Below, piece after piece: positions 1-7,654 of a stretch of 48,572 bases of DNA. The notes below the pieces were generated by a model, which ran no database searches, was not told the DNA's origin, and saw nothing but the letters and a program-made list of their open reading frames with translations. A program made the position numbers and the translations under genes. The DNA lies in assembly GCA_002450015.1 (NCBI GenBank), contig DJYG01000040.1, forward strand, positions 1 to 48,572. Direction: 5' to 3'. Within the stretch, counting starts at the first letter, position 1, and each line of letters begins with the position of its first letter. Origin of the DNA: Cyanobacteria bacterium UBA6984 (GTDB taxonomy: Bacteria > Cyanobacteriota > Vampirovibrionia > Gastranaerophilales > Gastranaerophilaceae).

Positions 1-7
1 GTTTACA

Positions 8-34
8 GCTTCCCTCTAGGGAAGCTTTTTTTTT
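8..34 (+). terminator. Rho-independent terminator of an upstream gene
   Basis: The arms GCTTCCCT and AGGGAAGC flank a very short loop and are followed directly by nine or more T residues. This is a textbook intrinsic terminator for a plus-strand gene lying left of the window. The roughly 200 bases between it and the next gene (to 232) are very AT-rich, and I see no convincing gene or RNA there. Confidence 0.85.
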
Positions 35-232
35 GAGTAATTATATTTTACTTAGTTATTTATTATTATTGATTTTTTATTTTTATGTAAAGAAATGTAA
101 AACATGCTTTTTGTCATGTAGCAAAAAAAAAAATTATGATATTTGTATGCATGCAAACTTTAAAAGTTGCAAAAAGTTTTATAAATTTATAAAACAGTGT
201 AGAATACAATTGAATAGGGAATAAGGTCTGCG

Positions 233-631
233 ATGGTAGATAACAGAGCAGCGGGATTTTACGGCATTAGCGGCTCATTTAATTTTAAAAGCGGCGATAT
301 TTCCGGTACAGCTTCCGGAACTAAAGACGACAAAATGGGGCAAGGCAATGAGTATTACCGCCAAGAAAAAAAAGATGAAAATATAACAAGAGAATCGTCA
401 ATGCAATTTACAGATAGGAGTGCTCAACTTCGAGCGACACTTAATTCGTTAGCAATGATGAATGTGGCTGGTGTGATTAACACTAAAAAGCGACCGTCAC
501 GGCTTGATGATGATAAAGACGAGAAATTTGACGAAAACGAATTTTTTGCAAAAACCAGAAAAAAACGTAAAGAGCTTTTACTAGAAAATGCTCTGGTTGA
601 TGATGACGAAAGAGAAGAACAAAACGCATAG
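233..631 (+). CDS. Hypothetical charged cytoplasmic protein, 132 aa
   Basis: I do not recognise a family. The ATG lies about seven bases after an AAGG that could be a weak ribosome-binding site. The N-terminal third is Gly/Ser/Asn-rich (GFYGISGSFNFKSGD). The middle is a short amphipathic stretch around residues 60-85 (LRATLNSLAMMNVAGVI). The C-terminal third is extremely charged, with runs of Asp, Glu, Lys and Arg. There is no signal peptide, membrane segment or cysteine, so a soluble, perhaps partly disordered, cytoplasmic protein is likely. It stands alone between a terminator upstream and a convergent minus-strand gene. The composition changes smoothly across the three codon positions and the opposite frame is a shadow of it, so I believe it is expressed, but no function can be given. 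Confidence 0.65.
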   Translation: MVDNRAAGFYGISGSFNFKSGDISGTASGTKDDKMGQGNEYYRQEKKDENITRESSMQFTDRSAQLRATLNSLAMMNVAGVINTKKRPSRLDDDKDEKFDENEFFAKTRKKRKELLLENALVDDDEREEQNA

Positions 632-669
632 CGCAAAGTGTATGGATTTATACATTAATATAAAGGGTT

Positions 670-703
670 GTGTCTTAATCAAGAGTAAGTCTGATTAAGG
701 CAC
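670..703. terminator. Hairpin between convergent genes, possible bidirectional terminator
   Basis: The 12-base arms GTGTCTTAATCA and TGATTAAGGCAC pair with one G-U wobble around a 10-base loop. The hairpin overlaps the last codons and stop of the minus-strand glycosyltransferase gene and lies just after the plus-strand hypothetical gene. The T content after it is modest (CTTTGTGTTGCTTG on the plus strand), so termination activity is plausible but unproven. Confidence 0.4.
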
Positions 704-2141
704 TTTGTGTTGCTTGTGTTTTGAATTCTATTTTTCCGTGTTTTTCTGCCCAATTTACAAACCTGCTTATTGTTTTAAATTCAGTATTGTAATCATATGA
801 CAGAAATATCCAATATTTTCCTGCTGGTAGTCGGTTTAGCAGCTGTTCGATTGTTTCATTTTTCGATGTATCAGGTTTTATATATTCAACTTTGTTCGGA
901 AGATTATAAAATGTATTGTAATAAAAATAATCTGCATTTGAACCTTCACTCAATGTGATAGTTTCATCAGGAGTTGTACTTTTTGCGATTATTTCAACCA
1001 TTGTTCTTGAATAATCACCTTTATTTATATATTTAATTTTTTGGTAATCGTTTGTGAATATAATATGAGGAATTAAAACTACCATGAATATAATCCAACC
1101 GATATACCATTTTTTTATATCTGTAATTTTTACAATGTAGATTATTAAAAACGGTAGCAAAAATAATATCATTCTTCTCGAAAAAGGGTAAAATTGCATT
1201 GTTGATGCTAAAATTTCAGTTGTTGCTGTCAGAACTGAAATTGCAATATAAAAATACTTTTTATCCTTTATGAAAAGTATAAATCCTATAATAATAAACA
1301 ACATTATAAAAATTAAAGGCATATGTTTTATGTTCATAAAGAAGTATTCAATATTTTGATTAATTAAATGAGGTAGATTGGAAAAGTCCTTATTTACAAA
1401 TTCAGTTTTCCAAAAACCAATCATGCCTGCAGAATTGCTGGTAAATGAATTAATTACAAATAATTTTAAATATGCAAAAGCACTTACAAGAACCGGAATG
1501 AGCAAAGTTATAAATAATGGGGGATTCTCTTTTTTAAAGCTTAATGTCAAAAATCCTGCAATAATAACGAATGTACTTCCAAATGAAAACCAAGGTAAGA
1601 TTGCCAAAATTAAGCTATATAGAAGCATTTTTTTAGCCGATGATTTTTTGAAATCAACACAAAGAAATACATATAGAGCAATTAATGAAAACAATACATC
1701 AACACTGTATGGTTTAAATTCAAAACTATAATTTATTAATACGGGATTAAAAGCTAATAAAGCTACACCAGCAAGAGTTGTCCACTTAGAATTGAATATT
1801 TTATCACCTATAAACCAATACATTACTAATGATAAATTTCCGCACAAAAAAGGAATAAACCTTAGTGTAAGATCACAACGGAATATATTGTGGTATCCAT
1901 CAGTAATGAATACAAGTATTTTTGTGCATATTAAAAATAATGGTGGAGCAATTTGCAAAAATCTTAATTTTTCAAATAATTGTCCGTAAGATTTGTTTAG
2001 AATATTCCAACCCAAAGCTGATTCATCGTGCCAAAGAGGCGGATTTGTTATGTAGCCTTTTAATCTTAAACTAAAGCCAAATAAAAGAATTAACCCTGCT
2101 GCAAAATAATATATATATTTCTTTAGTTTTTCTTTTGTCAT
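675..2141 (-). CDS. GT-C-type membrane glycosyltransferase (ArnT/PMT-like), paralogue 1
   Basis: This 488-aa protein has about ten to twelve hydrophobic segments, with the first at residues 10-28. The first periplasmic loop carries PPLWHDESALGWN (about residues 34-46). A D-x-E/D-E pair in this position is the metal and lipid-donor site of GT-C enzymes such as ArnT and protein mannosyltransferases (family GT39/GT83, PMT_2 domain). A soluble C-terminal tail of about 110 residues lies outside the membrane. The likely role is transfer of a sugar from a polyprenyl-phosphate donor to a surface glycan, lipid or protein; donor and acceptor cannot be read. Its ATG overlaps the stop of the preceding paralogue as ATGA, so the two are translationally coupled. 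Family assignment is fairly sure, substrate unknown. Confidence 0.75.
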   Translation of the reverse strand: MTKEKLKKYIYYFAAGLILLFGFSLRLKGYITNPPLWHDESALGWNILNKSYGQLFEKLRFLQIAPPLFLICTKILVFITDGYHNIFRCDLTLRFIPFLCGNLSLVMYWFIGDKIFNSKWTTLAGVALLAFNPVLINYSFEFKPYSVDVLFSLIALYVFLCVDFKKSSAKKMLLYSLILAILPWFSFGSTFVIIAGFLTLSFKKENPPLFITLLIPVLVSAFAYLKLFVINSFTSNSAGMIGFWKTEFVNKDFSNLPHLINQNIEYFFMNIKHMPLIFIMLFIIIGFILFIKDKKYFYIAISVLTATTEILASTMQFYPFSRRMILFLLPFLIIYIVKITDIKKWYIGWIIFMVVLIPHIIFTNDYQKIKYINKGDYSRTMVEIIAKSTTPDETITLSEGSNADYFYYNTFYNLPNKVEYIKPDTSKNETIEQLLNRLPAGKYWIFLSYDYNTEFKTISRFVNWAEKHGKIEFKTQATQSALIRLTLD

Positions 2142-3571
2142 TTTTTACCTGTTACGTATAAAATTTCTCCAATATTACAATTACATTTTTTATAATGAGT
2201 ATATACTAAATTATTTTTATTGATTTTAGAATAGGGAGCATATATCCATGTGTTATAGTTATTATTAAAAAAAGTGTACCTCGATGTGCTGTATAATATT
2301 CTGTTATCTTTATTATCTATGTTAATAATAACCTTATTTGCGAATTTGTAATAACAAGAATAATATAAAAATTCATTTGCCGATAAATTATCAACAAATA
2401 TATAATCGGTATCCTTTTTGTTATTTATAAGATATTGCATAAATTCTCTGGCACAAGAATTTTTTGAAAACTTATGTGTAAATGAAATATGTGCAATTTT
2501 AATTGAAGGAAATATAAACAAAAATAAACTGAAAAAAATTATTATTCCGCTAAAAACTTTTCTTTTAAACGATATAAATTCCAGTGGCATAATTGAAATT
2601 AAAATCATCAGAGGTATTAAAAATAATAAAAATCTTTCGTAAAAAATATATTGTTTGAGGAATGATAGCATTATAAAAATACAAAATATTAATGTTGAAA
2701 AAACAGCAATTTTTCTATGTTTGAACCAGCAAATTACAAAACCTGCAAAGAAAAATGCTGCAGAAAGTATAAAAAGTTTTATATTCATTGTGTAAAGGAA
2801 CAATTCCTTAACAAACATAAAAAAATTGCCAGTAGTTAAAAAAGCTTTTTCCCAGCAATCAAGCATAAAACTTTTATAAAAATTATTTATTTTTAAATAA
2901 TAAAAGATAAATAATAAAAATGATAATAATGATGGAAAAATAAAAGTCAGCCATTTTTTGAAGTTTTGTTTAGAAAAATTTATTACATAAATTACGGTCA
3001 GCAAAATTACAGAAATAAAACTAAACCATGGTAATAAAGCTAAACAAAATCCATTAAATAATAAATTTTTATAAGAATTGTTCCAATTAAATTTATAAAA
3101 CGAGTACAGAATAATGCACATAGAAAAAACTTCACAAATATAAGGTTTGAATTCAACTGTATAATTTAAAATTTGTAAATTAAAGCAAAACGCAATAAAA
3201 CCAAATAAAATTGCTATTTTGTTTTTTAAATATTTTTGTAAAACAAAATAAAACATTATTAAAGATAAATTTCCAATAATAAAAGGAAATAATCTAAGCG
3301 TAATATCACTTACACCAAAAATATTAGAAATAAACTTTGAAACAACTAAAAATAAAGGCGGTGCAACTTGTTGCAAATGTAAAATTCCGAATAATTCTTT
3401 GTAATTTAAGGTTAAAACATTATATCCTAAAGCACTTTCATCAAACCAAAATGATGGATTATCCAATAACATCTTCGTTCGAATAAAAAAAGCTAATATA
3501 ATAATACCCAATATGGTAAGATAATATACAACTTTATTAATTTGTTTTATCATAATAATACATTTTACCAT
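2138..3571 (-). CDS. GT-C-type membrane glycosyltransferase (ArnT/PMT-like), paralogue 2
   Basis: This 477-aa polytopic protein is a diverged tandem copy of the gene that follows it. Both share PSFWFDESALGYN versus PPLWHDESALGWN in the first extracytoplasmic loop, then LxQxAPPLFL, then a long membrane domain and a soluble tail. The acidic DE pair after the first membrane helix is the expected catalytic feature of GT-C enzymes using polyprenyl-linked sugars. The codons are unusually rich in Phe, Ile, Lys and Asn. No Shine-Dalgarno sequence precedes the first ATG. An in-frame ATG at 3553 (MIKQIN) is an equally credible start and leaves the first membrane helix intact. It is probably the first gene of a two-gene operon. 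Exact sugar and acceptor are unknown. Confidence 0.73.
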   Translation of the reverse strand: MVKCIIMIKQINKVVYYLTILGIIILAFFIRTKMLLDNPSFWFDESALGYNVLTLNYKELFGILHLQQVAPPLFLVVSKFISNIFGVSDITLRLFPFIIGNLSLIMFYFVLQKYLKNKIAILFGFIAFCFNLQILNYTVEFKPYICEVFSMCIILYSFYKFNWNNSYKNLLFNGFCLALLPWFSFISVILLTVIYVINFSKQNFKKWLTFIFPSLLSFLLFIFYYLKINNFYKSFMLDCWEKAFLTTGNFFMFVKELFLYTMNIKLFILSAAFFFAGFVICWFKHRKIAVFSTLIFCIFIMLSFLKQYIFYERFLLFLIPLMILISIMPLEFISFKRKVFSGIIIFFSLFLFIFPSIKIAHISFTHKFSKNSCAREFMQYLINNKKDTDYIFVDNLSANEFLYYSCYYKFANKVIINIDNKDNRILYSTSRYTFFNNNYNTWIYAPYSKINKNNLVYTHYKKCNCNIGEILYVTGKK

Positions 3572-3602
3572 AAAACAACTGATGTAAATTTTATTAAGAC
3601 TA

Positions 3603-3631
3603 TTGTAAAAAAAAATATTTTTTGATATTAT
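3603..3631 (+). promoter_or_regulatory. Candidate sigma-70-type promoter for the coiled-coil gene
   Basis: TTGTAA is followed after 17 bases by TATTAT, with an overlapping TATAAT three bases further on. It lies about 30 bases before the ATG at 3662, between divergent genes, which is where a promoter must be. AT-richness makes chance matches common. Confidence 0.4.
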
Positions 3632-3661
3632 AATTACAGCATATAAGAAAAAGAGGATAAT

Positions 3662-4270
3662 ATGTCAGAAAATTTTGATTTAGATACAGGAAAAAACATT
3701 GTTGACGCGCTAAAAGCTGATTCTGAAGCAGAAGAATTGAAATTAAACGAAGAAGTTTCAGAAGATTTATCTGAGTTTGAAGATTTTAATTCAGATAAAA
3801 CTTCGGCAACGGAAGATTTAGAAACTGAAGAATATGAAGAGTCAACTGATGCGGAAACATTTGATTCTACAATGAAACCAAGCAGCGATTTTGAAAATAA
3901 TATGGTAGAAAATCTACACACTCATGCTGTTGTAGATAAATATGCAAATGATTTATATAACTTTGAAGTACCAAACAATGTTGCAGTTCTTAAAAAGTTA
4001 ATTGCAAAACTGCCATCAGGCGTAACACGTCAAACAGGTGCGCAAATTATTAAGCAAACTATGGAAGCACTTGGAATTTCAATGAAAAGTGTATTGCAAG
4101 AAGCTCAACAACTTCAAGAACAATTAAGCAGTTCAGCAAAAGAATGCCAAGCAACAATTTCAGAATACAAAAGACAAATTGTTACACTTGAAGAACAAGC
4201 TCAAAGCTATAAAAAACAATACAATAACCTTAATGAATTGGTAAGTTTATTCATTCAAACAGAAAACTAA
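3662..4270 (+). CDS. Hypothetical acidic protein with C-terminal coiled coil, 202 aa
   Basis: I do not recognise a named family. Residues 1-75 are strongly acidic and low-complexity (many Glu, Asp and Ser), probably disordered. Residues 88-135 form a compact predicted helical region (DKYANDLYNFEVPNNVAVLK, then GVTRQTGAQIIKQTMEALG). Residues 136-195 form a clear coiled coil rich in Gln, Glu and Leu heptads. There is no signal peptide or membrane helix, so it is cytoplasmic. An AGAGGA sequence about eight bases before the ATG is a reasonable ribosome-binding site. The gene is followed by a strong terminator and is therefore monocistronic. The acidic-tail plus coiled-coil plan suggests a scaffold or adaptor that assembles into oligomers, but that is inference only. 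Confidence 0.7.
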   Translation: MSENFDLDTGKNIVDALKADSEAEELKLNEEVSEDLSEFEDFNSDKTSATEDLETEEYEESTDAETFDSTMKPSSDFENNMVENLHTHAVVDKYANDLYNFEVPNNVAVLKKLIAKLPSGVTRQTGAQIIKQTMEALGISMKSVLQEAQQLQEQLSSSAKECQATISEYKRQIVTLEEQAQSYKKQYNNLNELVSLFIQTEN

Positions 4271-4282
4271 GAACTAATAATA

Positions 4283-4327
4283 AAAATACGGAGCTTGGTG
4301 ATATAATATCAAGCTCCGTATTTTTTT
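4283..4327 (+). terminator. Strong Rho-independent terminator
   Basis: A 15-base arm AAAATACGGAGCTTG and its perfect complement CAAGCTCCGTATTTT enclose a 12-base loop and run into seven T residues. It ends transcription of the coiled-coil gene and lies immediately before the ribosome-binding site (AGGAGA, 4328-4333) of the HAD gene. Any HAD transcript must therefore start in this short gap or read through. Confidence 0.88.
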
Positions 4328-4337
4328 AGGAGAATTT

Positions 4338-5015
4338 ATGAAAATAAAAGGTATAATTTTTGATTTTAACGGAACATTATTTAATGATTCAGCACTACAT
4401 GAACAAGCTTGGCGTGATTATTCTAAAATATTAAGAGGTACATCATTTACAGATGAAGAAATGCACAAATACATGTTTGGACGTTCAAACGAAGAAATTA
4501 TTACATACGCAATAGGCAGAAAACCAACACACGAAGAATGTCTAAAATGGGCAAATGAAAAAGAAGCCTATTATAGAGAACTTGTACTTAAAAATCCTGC
4601 TTGTATTCACTTAACAGATGGTGCAGAAAAGTTATTTGATTATATTTGCGAAAAAAATATTCCACATACTATTGCCACAGGTTCTGAAAAAACAAATGTT
4701 GACTTTTTTGTTAAAACTTTTAACTTAGACAAATGGTTTGATGTTGATAAAATTATTTATGATGATTACAAAACTCCCGGTAAACCTGACCCTGCAATAT
4801 ATTTAAAAGCATTAGAAATTTTAAATTTAAAAGCAGAAAATACCTTAGTATTTGAAGATTCATATTCAGGTATCACAGCTGCAAATAACGCTAAAATTGG
4901 CAAAATTATAGCAATTAACGAAAATCCTGATAATTTTAAGCATAAAGATGAAGTTTTCAAAGTATTGAAGAATTTTAATGAATTCGATTACGGTCTTATT
5001 TACAATGAAGATTGA
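4338..5015 (+). CDS. HAD-superfamily hydrolase, beta-phosphoglucomutase/phosphatase-like
   Basis: A 225-aa HAD subclass IA protein with all four motifs. Motif I is FDFNGTLF (nucleophile Asp9). Motif II is the ATGS segment near residue 114. The Lys of motif III is in PGKPDP near 150. Motif IV is VFEDSYSGITAA near 172-183. The helical cap lies between motifs I and II. Such enzymes remove or move phosphate on sugar phosphates or nucleotides in the cytoplasm. The second Asp of motif I, normally the general acid in DxDGT, is Asn11 here. That variant is known in some HAD proteins but may alter the reaction. The start is supported by AGGAGA nine bases upstream. Ferritin follows 33 bases downstream with its own promoter-like sequence, so a functional link is not implied. 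Substrate unknown. Confidence 0.85.
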   Translation: MKIKGIIFDFNGTLFNDSALHEQAWRDYSKILRGTSFTDEEMHKYMFGRSNEEIITYAIGRKPTHEECLKWANEKEAYYRELVLKNPACIHLTDGAEKLFDYICEKNIPHTIATGSEKTNVDFFVKTFNLDKWFDVDKIIYDDYKTPGKPDPAIYLKALEILNLKAENTLVFEDSYSGITAANNAKIGKIIAINENPDNFKHKDEVFKVLKNFNEFDYGLIYNED

Positions 5016-5026
5016 AGTAATATAAT
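4999..5026 (+). promoter_or_regulatory. Candidate ferritin promoter inside the HAD gene end
   Basis: TTTACA and a perfect TATAAT are separated by 16 bases and lie 22 bases before the ferritin start codon. The -35 element falls within the last codons of the HAD gene, so ferritin can be transcribed independently of it. Confidence 0.5.
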
Positions 5027-5048
5027 TAAGGGAAAATAAGGAGGATAT

Positions 5049-5558
5049 ATGATTAACGAAAAACTACAAAATGCATTTAATGACCAAATTAACAAAGAAT
5101 TGTATTCAGAATATTTGTATTTGGCAATGAAAATTTACTTTGAAGAAAACGACTTACAAGGATTTGTAAACTGGTTTAATATTCAAGTTCAAGAAGAACA
5201 CGCTCATGCAATGGGTATGTTCGATTACTTGGGAGAAAGAGGCGGTTCTGTTAAACTTATGGCAATAGATGAACCGGTTGTTGAAGGTAAAACTCCTGTT
5301 GAAATTTTTGAACAAGTATTAAAACACGAAGAATATGTTACATCTAGAATTAATGCATTAATGGATGTAGCTGAAGAAACTAAAGATAGAGCAGCAATGA
5401 TATTCTTAAATTGGTATTTGAAAGAACAAGTTGAAGAAGAAGCAAGTGTTGGTGGAGTATTAGCAAAATTAAAATTAATCGGCGACGATAAAAAAGCATT
5501 ATTAATGCTTGATAAAGACCTTGCTACAAGAGTATTTAACCCTCCTGTTATTGGTTAA
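5049..5558 (+). CDS. ftnA: Bacterial non-haem ferritin
   Basis: A 169-aa four-helix-bundle ferritin that oxidises Fe(II) and stores it as ferric mineral inside a 24-subunit shell. Ferroxidase residues are visible at the positions used in E. coli FtnA: Glu17, Tyr24, Glu50, His53, Glu94, Gln127 and Glu130 (in EEHAHAM and LKEQVEEEAS). The length and the absence of a haem-ligand Met at the two-fold axis fit FtnA rather than bacterioferritin. AAGGAGG lies six bases before the ATG, one of the strongest ribosome-binding sites in the window, implying high expression. A rubredoxin gene converges on it across a shared terminator. Iron storage together with rubredoxin and rubrerythrin fits oxidative-stress defence in an anaerobe. 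Confidence 0.95.
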   Translation: MINEKLQNAFNDQINKELYSEYLYLAMKIYFEENDLQGFVNWFNIQVQEEHAHAMGMFDYLGERGGSVKLMAIDEPVVEGKTPVEIFEQVLKHEEYVTSRINALMDVAEETKDRAAMIFLNWYLKEQVEEEASVGGVLAKLKLIGDDKKALLMLDKDLATRVFNPPVIG

Positions 5559-5573
5559 ATTAAACTATTAAAT

Positions 5574-5611
5574 AAAAAAGTTCGGATTTTATTTAAAATC
5601 CGAACTTTTTT
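5574..5611. terminator. Bidirectional terminator between ferritin and rubredoxin
   Basis: AAAAAAGTTCGGATTTT pairs with AAAATCCGAACTTTTTT around a short AT loop. The A run on one side and the T run on the other give a U tract on either strand, so it can stop both the plus-strand ferritin and the minus-strand rubredoxin transcripts, which converge here. Confidence 0.88.
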
Positions 5612-5613
5612 AA

Positions 5614-5772
5614 CTATTCAGCTTCAAATTGGTCTTTACCAACTGCACAAAGCGGGCAAACCCAATCTTCAGGCAAATCTTCAAAAGCTGTACCTGCGGC
5701 AATTCCATTATCTTCGTCACCTACGGCAGGGTCATAAACATAACCGCATACGGCACATACGTATTTTTGCAT
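5614..5772 (-). CDS. Rubredoxin (52 aa)
   Basis: Reading the minus strand from the ATG at 5772 gives a complete 52-residue rubredoxin. CAVCGY starts at Cys6 and CPLC starts at Cys39, so the four iron ligands are Cys6, Cys9, Cys39 and Cys42, the canonical spacing of clostridial rubredoxin. YVYDPAVGDED and the conserved Trp37 before the second pair are present. It is a one-electron carrier that in anaerobes typically feeds rubrerythrin, flavodiiron proteins or superoxide reductase; a rubrerythrin is encoded at 25135. AAGGAGG lies just before the ATG (5779-5785). It ends in a terminator shared with ferritin and appears monocistronic. Confidence 0.96.
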   Translation of the reverse strand: MQKYVCAVCGYVYDPAVGDEDNGIAAGTAFEDLPEDWVCPLCAVGKDQFEAE

Positions 5773-5886
5773 AATTTTCCTCCTTTTTGATTATTTTATA
5801 TTTTAACATTAAAAAGGTTAGTTTATATTCAACAACAGGCTTAATTGTAACATAAATATAAATTATAGTAAGGTAAACAACAATAA

Positions 5887-7422
5887 TTAATTCCAATATC
5901 TCCAACCGTTCAGGTAATAATTTAAAATTTCAGGATGATCCAATGTTGAAGCTTTTATGTTGTTTCTTTTTACATCTTTTTCTATATAAAATAAACTATT
6001 TATTGAATTATTTTCCAAAAATTTTGTTGGTACATTTAATTTTATATTTTTCTCATTTATAGGATTATTACTTGCAAGCATAAATCCCCAGTCCCCGAAT
6101 GATGGAACGTAAGTGTGATAAGGCTTTGTATATTTAAAACCTGCAGCTTTAAGTGATTTTTCAATACACCAATATGCTTCTGGAGCAAAGAAAGGACTGG
6201 TAGCTTGTGTCACTATAATTCCATTTTTAGCAAGTTTTTGTTTTACAACTTTATAAAATTCTTTACTGTATAATCTGGCTAGTGACTGATTATTTGGGTC
6301 AGGCAAGTCGATAATTATGACATCAAAATATTTTTTTACATCTTCAAGGTACTTAAATGCATCTTCATTCAATATTTTCACTTTTGGATTTTCAAAACTA
6401 TGTTCGCTCAATTCTGCCATAATTCTGTTTTTTACAGCCAAATCAGTCATTTCTTTATCTAAATCGACAACAGTAATCTGTTTTACATCAGGATATTTTA
6501 ATAGTTCTCTTGCTGCTAAGCCATCTCCACCGCCAAGAACCAAAATATTTTCTCTGTGTTTTACCAAATTCATTGGAATATGAATTAATGGTTCATGGTA
6601 ACGGTATTCATCTATTGTTGAAAATTGAACATTACCATCAATAAATAGTCTGATATCTGCATTATTTTTTGTTATAACTAACTGTTGATATGGCGTTTTC
6701 TTAGAAAAAACAACTCTATCATCATACATTGAATTTTCCAAATGATATGCAATTTCTTTTGAAAAAATCAACATACCAACAAGCAAAATTGCAATTAATA
6801 TACCTTGAGTTTTTAACATTAAACTTCTTTTTCGTGTAAGTTTATCCTTGAACCATACAAAGGTTAAAATTCCAACCAGCAAGTTTAATAAACCTGTTGA
6901 TATTGAACTGTTAAATACACCCAAAAATGGTAAAAGGATAAAAGGAAAAGCTAAACTTGCAAGAAATGCACCAAGATAATCTAAAGAAAGTACATTTGAA
7001 ATATTCTCTCTTAATTGAAAATATTCTTCCATTATTCTTGTAAGTAATGGTATTTCCAAACCTATTAAAGTTCCTATTGCAACAATCAGCAGACACATTA
7101 TAGGATAATAAAAAAACTGTACTGAATATATAAAATATAAAATAGGTACAGACAAACCTCCAATAATTGCCAGTAAAATTTCAACAAAAATAAACCAGTA
7201 TATAAGATTTTTATTGAAAAATCTTGAGATTAATGTTCCTATACCCATTGCAGTCATAGTCAAACCAATGGTTATTGAAAATTGTTTTATGCTATCACCA
7301 ATAAAATATGAAGAAATACTTCCTATTAATAATTCGTATATAATAGTACAAAATCCAACAACAAAAACGCAAAACAATAGAATTGACGCATCTTTTTTTG
7401 TCAAAACACTTTTATTTTCCAC
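5887..7422 (-). CDS. Membrane-embedded spermidine-synthase-like aminopropyltransferase
   Basis: A 511-aa fusion of an N-terminal membrane domain (about seven helices, residues 12-230) with a C-terminal Rossmann spermidine-synthase domain. The cofactor loop is LVLGGGDGLAARELL (near 295), followed by the acidic VVDLDKEM. IIDLPDPNN (near 370) keeps the D-x-x-D-P pattern of aminopropyltransferases, including the expected catalytic Asp. Soluble SpeE proteins are about 285 aa and lack the membrane part. In known PspA/DUF350/DUF4178 neighbourhoods a related membrane spermidine-synthase-like protein recurs, so a polyamine-related modification at the envelope is more likely than bulk spermidine synthesis. 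It overlaps the small gene before it by 11 bases and is the last gene of the operon. The reaction is unproven. Confidence 0.82.
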   Translation of the reverse strand: MENKSVLTKKDASILLFCVFVVGFCTIIYELLIGSISSYFIGDSIKQFSITIGLTMTAMGIGTLISRFFNKNLIYWFIFVEILLAIIGGLSVPILYFIYSVQFFYYPIMCLLIVAIGTLIGLEIPLLTRIMEEYFQLRENISNVLSLDYLGAFLASLAFPFILLPFLGVFNSSISTGLLNLLVGILTFVWFKDKLTRKRSLMLKTQGILIAILLVGMLIFSKEIAYHLENSMYDDRVVFSKKTPYQQLVITKNNADIRLFIDGNVQFSTIDEYRYHEPLIHIPMNLVKHRENILVLGGGDGLAARELLKYPDVKQITVVDLDKEMTDLAVKNRIMAELSEHSFENPKVKILNEDAFKYLEDVKKYFDVIIIDLPDPNNQSLARLYSKEFYKVVKQKLAKNGIIVTQATSPFFAPEAYWCIEKSLKAAGFKYTKPYHTYVPSFGDWGFMLASNNPINEKNIKLNVPTKFLENNSINSLFYIEKDVKRNNIKASTLDHPEILNYYLNGWRYWN

Positions 7423-7654
7423 CGTGAATACCTTTTTGTGAAAATCTTGAACCGCTTACACTATTTTCTCTTACGCTTGCACCATAGTACGAATCATGCC
7501 TACTAATGTACCAGAATGAGTGATGATGGTGATAACCTCTATATCCTGGATAACCATAACCTTTATGTGCATAATTAAAACAAGCAAAGTAAACTATTGT
7601 CAAAACTGCTATCAAAACTATATAACAAATGAAGTTGAAGAATTTATTAGTCAT
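7412..7654 (-). CDS. Small Gly/Tyr/His-rich membrane protein, 80 aa
   Basis: Residues 6-28 form one membrane helix. A short tail follows, rich in Gly, Tyr and His (GYGYPGYRGYHHHHSFW), then a polar end with Ser, Arg and Gly (ASVRENSVSGSRFSQKG). I do not recognise a family. The start overlaps the end of the upstream gene by 8 bases and its end overlaps the synthase-like gene by 11 bases. This tight coupling, together with the coding-like composition, is the best evidence that it is real. The His cluster could bind metal. Small single-helix proteins are common extra members of PspA/DUF4178 gene clusters, so a role as partner of the adjacent membrane proteins is reasonable but unproven. Confidence 0.65.
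   Translation of the reverse strand: MTNKFFNFICYIVLIAVLTIVYFACFNYAHKGYGYPGYRGYHHHHSFWYISRHDSYYGASVRENSVSGSRFSQKGIHGGK

Noticed and set aside
33..224. Plus-strand frame of 63 codons at the left edge
   Set aside because: It starts at TTG inside the terminator T run, has no ribosome-binding site, and is a Lys/Phe/Tyr/Cys-rich product of AT-rich DNA. More likely non-coding.
3634..3921. Minus-strand Ser-rich frame of 95 codons
   Set aside because: It is the reverse of the acidic N-terminus of the coiled-coil gene (Glu codons read as Ser/Phe) and has no ribosome-binding site.
5887..7422. Simple biosynthetic spermidine synthase (speE)
   Set aside because: The large membrane domain and the PspA/DUF350/DUF4178 context argue for a specialised envelope role; speD or other polyamine genes are absent here.
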